A stretch of 10,938 nucleotides of DNA from Desulfovibrionales bacterium (GTDB lineage: Bacteria; Desulfobacterota; Desulfovibrionia; Desulfovibrionales; Desulfomicrobiaceae), in assembly GCA_012727515.1 (NCBI GenBank), contig JAAYGZ010000035.1:1-10938 (forward strand), written 5' to 3'. Positions within the stretch are counted from its first letter, which is position 1. Each line of letters begins with the position of its first letter. The notes under the pieces are model-generated. The model ran no database searches, had not been told where the DNA came from, and worked only from the letters and a program-made list of their open reading frames with translations. This document shows positions 6,316 through 10,938 of this stretch, one piece after another. The position numbers and the translations under genes are program-made.

Positions 6316-7042
6316 GCCCATCATTGAAATTTCCAATGTCTATAAATTTTATGGCCAGCTCCAGGCCCTCAATGACATTACCCTGACTATTAATGCCGGA
6401 GAAAAAGTGGTTATTATTGGCCCCAGCGGGTCAGGCAAATCCACATTACTGCGCTCCATTAACCGCTTGGAAACCATTGATAGCGGCTCCATTGTGGTCA
6501 ATGGTCAGGATATTTACGCTCCTGGCAATGATATCAATATTATTCGCCAGGAACTGGGCATGGTATTTCAGAGCTTTAATCTGTTTCCGCACAAAACAGT
6601 CCTGGGCAACCTGATCATGGCCCCTATGAAGCTCAAAAAAGTACCCAAACTGGAAGCCAAAAAACTTGCCCTTAATCTTCTGGACAAGGTTGGCATCAGA
6701 GACAAGGCCGGGGTTTATCCATCCATGCTTTCTGGCGGACAACAACAACGTGTGGCCATTGCCCGCGCCCTGGCCATGAATCCAAAAATCATGCTTTTTG
6801 ACGAGCCAACATCAGCCCTGGATCCGGAAATGATCGGAGAAGTGCTTGATGTTATGGTCACTCTGGCCCGCGAAGGCATGACCATGGTTGTGGTGACCCA
6901 TGAAATGGGCTTTGCCCGCGAAGTGGCGGACCGCATTATTTTCATGGATTACGGACAGATTGTGGAGCAAGGAACGCCGGATCATTTTTTTAATCATCCT
7001 GAGCACCCGCGTACCCAGAAATTTCTCAGCCAGATTTTATAG
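6302..7042 (+). CDS. Polar amino acid ABC transporter, ATPase (GlnQ/HisP family)
   Basis: 246 residues, the usual length. It starts inside the permease end (14-base overlap) with AGAGG at 6287-6291. All ATPase motifs are present: Walker [10 protein letters not shown] (40-48), Q-loop Gln90 in [11 protein letters not shown], signature LSGGQQQR (143-150), Walker [15 protein letters not shown] (163-176) and the switch His200 in VTHEMGFA. The [14 protein letters not shown] and [19 protein letters not shown] stretches are typical of the polar amino acid uptake (PAAT) subgroup. It powers transport with the permease. The next gene begins 9 bases after the stop. Confidence 0.95.
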   Translation: MNGTRPIIEISNVYKFYGQLQALNDITLTINAGEKVVIIGPSGSGKSTLLRSINRLETIDSGSIVVNGQDIYAPGNDINIIRQELGMVFQSFNLFPHKTVLGNLIMAPMKLKKVPKLEAKKLALNLLDKVGIRDKAGVYPSMLSGGQQQRVAIARALAMNPKIMLFDEPTSALDPEMIGEVLDVMVTLAREGMTMVVVTHEMGFAREVADRIIFMDYGQIVEQGTPDHFFNHPEHPRTQKFLSQIL

Positions 7043-7051
7043 GCAGATATC

Positions 7052-7540
7052 ATGAAAACACTGCACGCTCCCTGGCGCATTGAATATATTCTTGGCCCCA
7101 AGCCAGATTCATGTGTATTTTGTCTGCCGGAAAGCCCTGACCAGGACGCAGAGCGCTTTGTTCTGCACCGTGCCCGGCATTGTTTTGTGATTATGAATAT
7201 TTACCCCTACAGTAGCGGGCATATCATGGTCACGCCGTACCGCCATGTCTCACACATCACGGCCCTGACTGCGGACGAATGTCATGAGGTCATGGACTAT
7301 GTACAAAAATCTGCTTTTATCTTAGAGCAGGCTTTCAATCCACATGGGATAAATATTGGAATTAACATTGGCGAAGCTGCTGGCGCAGGCATCCGGGAGC
7401 ACCTGCATGTGCATCTCGTGCCTCGATGGAATGGAGATCATTCATTTATGGCCGTTATGTCTGAAACCAGCGTCTTGCCAGAGCATCTTCGTGCAACATA
7501 CGAACGTTTACTGCCTTTTTTTACTAATCTTCAACGGTAG
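7052..7540 (+). CDS. HIT-family nucleotide hydrolase/phosphorylase
   Basis: 162 residues. The HIT triad is EHLHVHLV with His117, His119 and His121; the middle His119 is the likely nucleophile. Just before it is a Gly-rich turn (NIGINIGEAAGAGIREHLH). Near the N-terminus are PWRIEYILG and the Cys pair CVFC (Cys21/Cys24). This layout resembles diadenosine-tetraphosphate (Ap4A) phosphorylase-like HIT proteins. The likely reaction is attack on a nucleotide phosphate or phosphoramidate bond; the substrate is not clear from sequence. The ATG at 7052 follows the ATPase stop by 9 bases with only AGGCAG as a weak ribosome site, so coupling with the ATPase is likely. The next gene starts 11 bases on. 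The link to amino acid transport is only positional. Confidence 0.92.
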   Translation: MKTLHAPWRIEYILGPKPDSCVFCLPESPDQDAERFVLHRARHCFVIMNIYPYSSGHIMVTPYRHVSHITALTADECHEVMDYVQKSAFILEQAFNPHGINIGINIGEAAGAGIREHLHVHLVPRWNGDHSFMAVMSETSVLPEHLRATYERLLPFFTNLQR

Positions 7541-7551
7541 AGGTGATCCGG

Positions 7552-7902
7552 ATGCGTTATCTCAAAGTGCTAGGCTTAGTTGCCCTCTTCTTTTTCTCCA
7601 TGCTTTTTTTCATTCAAAACAACGCCACCTTAACTCAGGACCTGGCGCTGGAGCTAAAAGTTTTTGGCTGGCTATATCAGACAGAAGCCGTGCCCTTTTA
7701 CCTGCTTATTTTACTTTCCTTTGTGCTTGGTTCACTCATGTGCACCCTGTATTTTTTTCTGGAGCGCATTCGCCTTTCCAAGCAGTGTAAACAGTATAAA
7801 AAAGAAATACATACCCTGGAACAGGAACTGTCTGCCCAGCGGCCCAAATCTTTTGAAGAAACATACGCTGCACCTGAATCTGTAGATAACGCACAAAACT
7901 GA
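7552..7902 (+). CDS. LapA-type (DUF1049) small inner-membrane protein
   Basis: 116 residues. The ATG at 7552 is chosen because AGAGGTGA at 7539-7546 precedes it; a GTG at 7543 would lie inside that ribosome site. There are two membrane segments (about 5-22 and 48-69) joined by a short loop, with the family's QNN just after the first (22-24). After the second come a basic stretch ([15 protein letters not shown]) and a helical, coiled-coil-like tail rich in Glu and Gln. In enterobacteria the related LapA/YciS works with LapB in control of lipopolysaccharide synthesis. No lapB-like gene is seen here. The ribosome site overlaps the end of the HIT gene. Confidence 0.78.
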   Translation: MRYLKVLGLVALFFFSMLFFIQNNATLTQDLALELKVFGWLYQTEAVPFYLLILLSFVLGSLMCTLYFFLERIRLSKQCKQYKKEIHTLEQELSAQRPKSFEETYAAPESVDNAQN

Positions 7903-7926
7903 TTTCCCTGCAGCTTGTTTGGAACG

Positions 7927-7966
7927 TGCGTCCTGCGGCCACAGGCTTCAGGGCGCAATTTTATTT
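7927..7966 (+). terminator. Probable intrinsic terminator after the LapA-type gene
   Basis: TGCGTCCTG (7927-7935) pairs with CAGGGCGCA (7949-7957) over nine bases, with one G-T pair and a 13-base loop. AATTTTATTT follows the right arm. It would end the transporter/HIT/LapA unit. It lies only 21 bases before the next gene's likely start, so that gene would need a promoter overlapping this site or readthrough. Confidence 0.55.
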
Positions 7967-7987
7967 CACATTCTTGCCCATTTTTCC

Positions 7988-9031
7988 ATGTTCCACATGC
8001 TTCAACCTCACCTCCCCCCTGCTCCACTACACTGGCTCATTACTGGTGTGGCTGGTTTTATTGGCTCTAATCTTTTGGAAGCCCTGTTGCGCCTTGATCA
8101 GCAGGTCACTGGCCTGGATAATTTTTCCACAGGCTATCAACATAACCTTGATGAAGTACGCGCAGCAGTGTCCCCGGCCCAATGGGAGCGCTTTTATTTT
8201 CTTGAAGGAGATATCCGGGATAGCACAACCTGCGTCAAAGCCTGTGCCAAGGCAGATATTGTCTTGCATCAGGCAGCCCTGGGCTCTGTGCCCAGGTCCA
8301 TCATAGACCCTGCGCTGACCAACGCCAACAATGTGACTGGATTTTTGAACATGCTGGTGGCGGCAAAAGAAGCTGGGGTGCGGCGTTTTGTCTATGCAGC
8401 GTCAAGCTCTACCTACGGAGATCATCCTGGCCTGCCCAAAGTTGAGAATATCATTGGCCAGCCGCTTTCTCCCTATGCCGTGACCAAATATGTCAATGAA
8501 CTCTATGCCTCTGTTTTTGGCCGCGCCTATGGGCTGGACTGTGTTGGGCTGCGCTATTTTAATATCTTTGGCAAACGCCAGGACCCACAGGGAGCCTATG
8601 CTGCTGTTATCCCGACCTGGTTTGCCGGACTTATGCGCAAGGAAGAGGTCTGGATCAATGGAGACGGCAGCACAAGCCGGGATTTTTGTTTTATTGATAA
8701 TTGTGTGCAGGCTAATATCCTGGCCGCGCTGAGCACGCATCCTGAGGTGCCTGGGCAGGTTTTTAACGTGGCCTGCGGAGAGCGCACCAGTTTAACAGAG
8801 CTGTTTTTTCTTATTCGCGCAGAAGCAGCCCGACATGCTCCGCACTGTGCCCAGGCCCAACCCTTATACCGCGATTTTCGCCCTGGCGATGTCCGCCATT
8901 CCCTGGCTGATATTACAAAAATCACCACCATGCTTGGTTATAGTCCGGCCATACGCATCCAGCAGGGCATTGGCATGGCTGGTCCGTGGTATGCAGAAAT
9001 GGTCCGCGCCATGAGTGAGTCAACCCCATGA
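7988..9031 (+). CDS. UDP-N-acetylglucosamine 4-epimerase-like SDR (WbpP/TviC type)
   Basis: 347 residues from the ATG at 7988; ATG 7997 and TTG 7919 are alternatives, and none has a visible ribosome site. The extended SDR fold shows the NAD-binding [13 protein letters not shown] (Gly20, Gly23, Gly26) and Asp44 in GLDNFSTG, which selects NAD. The active site has [10 protein letters not shown] (136-145), then Tyr163 and Lys167 in [39 protein letters not shown] and the SRDFCFIDN segment match my recollection of the WbpP/TviC subgroup, which interconverts UDP-GlcNAc and UDP-GalNAc (or their uronates) for surface polysaccharides. The exact sugar needs testing. The last four bases overlap the mutS start (ATGA), an odd pairing. 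No glycosyltransferase lies nearby in the window. Confidence 0.9.
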   Translation: MFHMLQPHLPPAPLHWLITGVAGFIGSNLLEALLRLDQQVTGLDNFSTGYQHNLDEVRAAVSPAQWERFYFLEGDIRDSTTCVKACAKADIVLHQAALGSVPRSIIDPALTNANNVTGFLNMLVAAKEAGVRRFVYAASSSTYGDHPGLPKVENIIGQPLSPYAVTKYVNELYASVFGRAYGLDCVGLRYFNIFGKRQDPQGAYAAVIPTWFAGLMRKEEVWINGDGSTSRDFCFIDNCVQANILAALSTHPEVPGQVFNVACGERTSLTELFFLIRAEAARHAPHCAQAQPLYRDFRPGDVRHSLADITKITTMLGYSPAIRIQQGIGMAGPWYAEMVRAMSESTP

Positions 9032-10938
9032 GCGCACCAAAACTGACCCCCATGATGGAACAGTATATGCGGGTCAAAAACGAATACCCTGATGCCCTGC
9101 TCTTTTTTCGCATGGGTGATTTTTTTGAACTTTTTTGCGAGGATGCTGAAATTGCAGCCCGCGAGCTGCAAATTGCCCTGACCAGCCGCAATCCCAATGC
9201 GGAAAACCCGGTGCCCATGTGCGGAATGCCCCACCATGCCATCAATGAATACCTGCGCCAGCTCCTGGACAAGGGCTATAAAATTGCCCTCTGCGATCAG
9301 GTCGAAGATCCCCGCCAGGCCAAGGGCCTGGTGCGCCGTGAAGTAACCAGGGTCTTTACGCCCGGCACAGTGCTGGAGGACATAAACCTTGACGCCAAAG
9401 AGCATAATTTTCTGGCGGCTCTGTTCTGGGACCCGGATCTGGGTGGTGGCCTGGCCTGGGTGGATTATTCCACCGGAACCTGGAGCGGCCTGCAAAGCAA
9501 GACAGAGGCTACTCTTTGGCAATGGCTTGTCAAAATGAATCCGCGTGAAGTCCTGCTGACAGAAGCTCAGGCCCTGCCCGTAAGCCTGGATGACTGGAAG
9601 CCGCGTATCTCCCGCTATCCACAAAAATCCTATTTTGATGGCCCTGGTGCAGTAGCAAAAATACTCAGTGCCCAGGGGGTTGCTTCGTTAACCACCCTTG
9701 ATCTGGATGATAAGCCAGCCCTGGTACGCTGTTGCGGAGCCCTGCTCACCTATCTGGAGCTCACACAAAAACAGGAAACCCATCACCTGCGGCCTTTTTC
9801 CCCGCTCAATCTTTCAGCCACCCTGCTGCTGGATGAAATTACCGAACGCAATCTGGAGCTGTTTCGCACCATGGATGGCCGCAAAGGTCGGGGCACATTG
9901 TGGCAGGTGCTTGATCAGACCCAAACGCCCATGGGGGGCCGTTTATTAGAATCCAGACTGCGCCAGCCCTACAAAGACCTGGCTTCTATTGCTTCCTGCC
10001 AGGACATGGTGGCTTTTTTTCATGCCCAGGATGCACTGCGCGAGTCCCTGCGCCAGCACCTCAAGCAGGTCTATGACCTGGAACGCCTGTGCACCCGCAT
10101 AGCTGTAAACCGGTGTACACCCAGAGATTTTTCAGCTCTTATCGCAACCCTGACAGTTCTGCCCGCTCTTCAGGACGCTCTTGCCCAGGCTGATCAGGCT
10201 CCGGCCCGTTTACGCACTATGCTGGCCACCTGGGATAATGCCGTGGACGTACACACCCTGCTCTCCCAGGCCCTGGCTGATTCTTTGCCTCCGGTTATTA
10301 CTGACGGGGGCTTGTTTCGCCTGGGCTATGACCCTGTGCTGGATGGACTTATTGAATTAACGGACAATGGCGAAGCAGCTCTGCGCTCCATGCTGGAGCA
10401 GGAACGCGCCGCCTCTGACCTGCCCAGACTCAAGCTGGGCTACACAAAAGTCTTTGGCTATTATTTTGAACTCTCCAAAGCGCAGCAGGCAGAGCCTCCG
10501 GCACATTTTATCCGCCGTCAGACCCTGGTCAATGCAGAGCGCTATATCACCGAAGAGCTTAAAAACCTGGAAGAAAACCTGCTCAGCGCATCAGACAAGC
10601 GCAAAGCCAGGGAATACGAGCTGTTTGTGGCCCTGCGTGAAGAAGTGGCCTCGCACCGGGAACGTTTTATGGCCATGGCTATGATTCTGGCAGAACTGGA
10701 TGTGGCGGTGGGCCTGGCCCAGGCAGCCCGCAAATGGGACTGGACCAGACCAGAACTGCATGATGGCCTGGATATAACAATACGCGCTGGCAGGCATCCT
10801 GTGGTTGAGGCCGTACAAGGCCGAGCCGCCTATATCCCTAATGACCTGACCGTGGATGATCAGGGCCGGTTACTGATCATTACCGGCCCGAACATGGCTG
10901 GTAAATCCACAATCCTGCGTCAGGCAGCCCTGATCTGC
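9028..10938 (+). CDS. mutS: DNA mismatch repair ATPase MutS (3' end beyond window)
   Basis: 637 codons with no stop; the gene is cut by the window end. MutS binds mismatched bases as a dimer and recruits MutL. The mismatch-reading motif is intact in RMGDFFELF, with Phe32 and Glu34 forming the FxE pair. Domain I is at about 1-115 (ITSRNPNA-type region and [10 protein letters not shown]), then the connector and the lever region with [19 protein letters not shown]. Next come [14 protein letters not shown] and the clamp ([13 protein letters not shown], then [18 protein letters not shown]). The ATPase domain begins near residue 590 (AGRHPVVE), with Walker [10 protein letters not shown] at 620-628. 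The window ends at residue 637. The start (ATGA overlap with the epimerase) has no strong ribosome site, so translation is probably coupled. Family certain; it is MutS1, not MutS2, given the N-terminal mismatch domain. Confidence 0.96.
   Translation, partial: MSAPKLTPMMEQYMRVKNEYPDALLFFRMGDFFELFCEDAEIAARELQIALTSRNPNAENPVPMCGMPHHAINEYLRQLLDKGYKIALCDQVEDPRQAKGLVRREVTRVFTPGTVLEDINLDAKEHNFLAALFWDPDLGGGLAWVDYSTGTWSGLQSKTEATLWQWLVKMNPREVLLTEAQALPVSLDDWKPRISRYPQKSYFDGPGAVAKILSAQGVASLTTLDLDDKPALVRCCGALLTYLELTQKQETHHLRPFSPLNLSATLLLDEITERNLELFRTMDGRKGRGTLWQVLDQTQTPMGGRLLESRLRQPYKDLASIASCQDMVAFFHAQDALRESLRQHLKQVYDLERLCTRIAVNRCTPRDFSALIATLTVLPALQDALAQADQAPARLRTMLATWDNAVDVHTLLSQALADSLPPVITDGGLFRLGYDPVLDGLIELTDNGEAALRSMLEQERAASDLPRLKLGYTKVFGYYFELSKAQQAEPPAHFIRRQTLVNAERYITEELKNLEENLLSASDKRKAREYELFVALREEVASHRERFMAMAMILAELDVAVGLAQAARKWDWTRPELHDGLDITIRAGRHPVVEAVQGRAAYIPNDLTVDDQGRLLIITGPNMAGKSTILRQAALIC

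Noticed and set aside
8938..9624. A 228-codon open frame on the minus strand opposite the start of mutS.
   Set aside because: It lies opposite strongly conserved mutS and epimerase coding sequence and shows no domain; a shadow of the true gene.
1..10938. Search by eye for CRISPR-like direct repeats, tRNA cloverleafs, insertion-sequence ends and phage attachment sites.
   Set aside because: Nothing convincing was seen; the genes are packed with no large non-coding stretch. The two longest gaps (4566-4696 and 7903-7987) are described under promoter and terminator entries.

Overview
The window reads as the end of a non-flagellar type III secretion (T3SS) gene cluster joined to ordinary chromosomal genes. 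All genes are on the + strand and tightly packed. The organism is probably a Gram-negative deltaproteobacterium close to Desulfovibrio. This is an inference from three things: a T3SS next to housekeeping genes, a HIT protein / LapA-type protein pair, and the general look of the proteins. I could not run a search to confirm it.

Region 1 (1-4565) looks like one transcription unit of seven genes with gaps of at most 14 bases or overlaps. It holds sctP-like (needle-length/substrate-switch protein), sctQ (cytoplasmic ring/sorting platform, with a strong internal start for a 111-residue C-terminal product) and sctR (export-gate membrane protein). Then come a STAS anti-anti-sigma protein and a HATPase anti-sigma/serine kinase, which form a partner-switching pair. 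A periplasmic lytic transglycosylase and a lipoprotein of unknown function complete the unit. The usual sctS-sctT-sctU do not follow sctR; the regulatory pair sits there instead.

Region 2 (4566-7902) begins with a gap carrying overlapping sigma-54-like and sigma-70-like promoter candidates. It continues with a polar amino acid ABC transporter: binding protein, permease and ATPase. A strong intrinsic terminator lies between the binding protein and the permease. A HIT hydrolase and a small LapA-type membrane protein follow the ATPase with short gaps.

Region 3 (7903-10938) begins with a probable terminator hairpin. It then has a UDP-N-acetylhexosamine 4-epimerase of the WbpP/TviC type whose stop overlaps the start of mutS. 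The mutS gene runs off the window end just after its Walker A motif.

No rRNA, tRNA, CRISPR array, insertion sequence or origin was seen. The most interesting parts are the partner-switching pair inside the T3SS unit, the missing sctS/T/U, the internal start in sctQ, and a terminator-like hairpin inside the lipoprotein gene.
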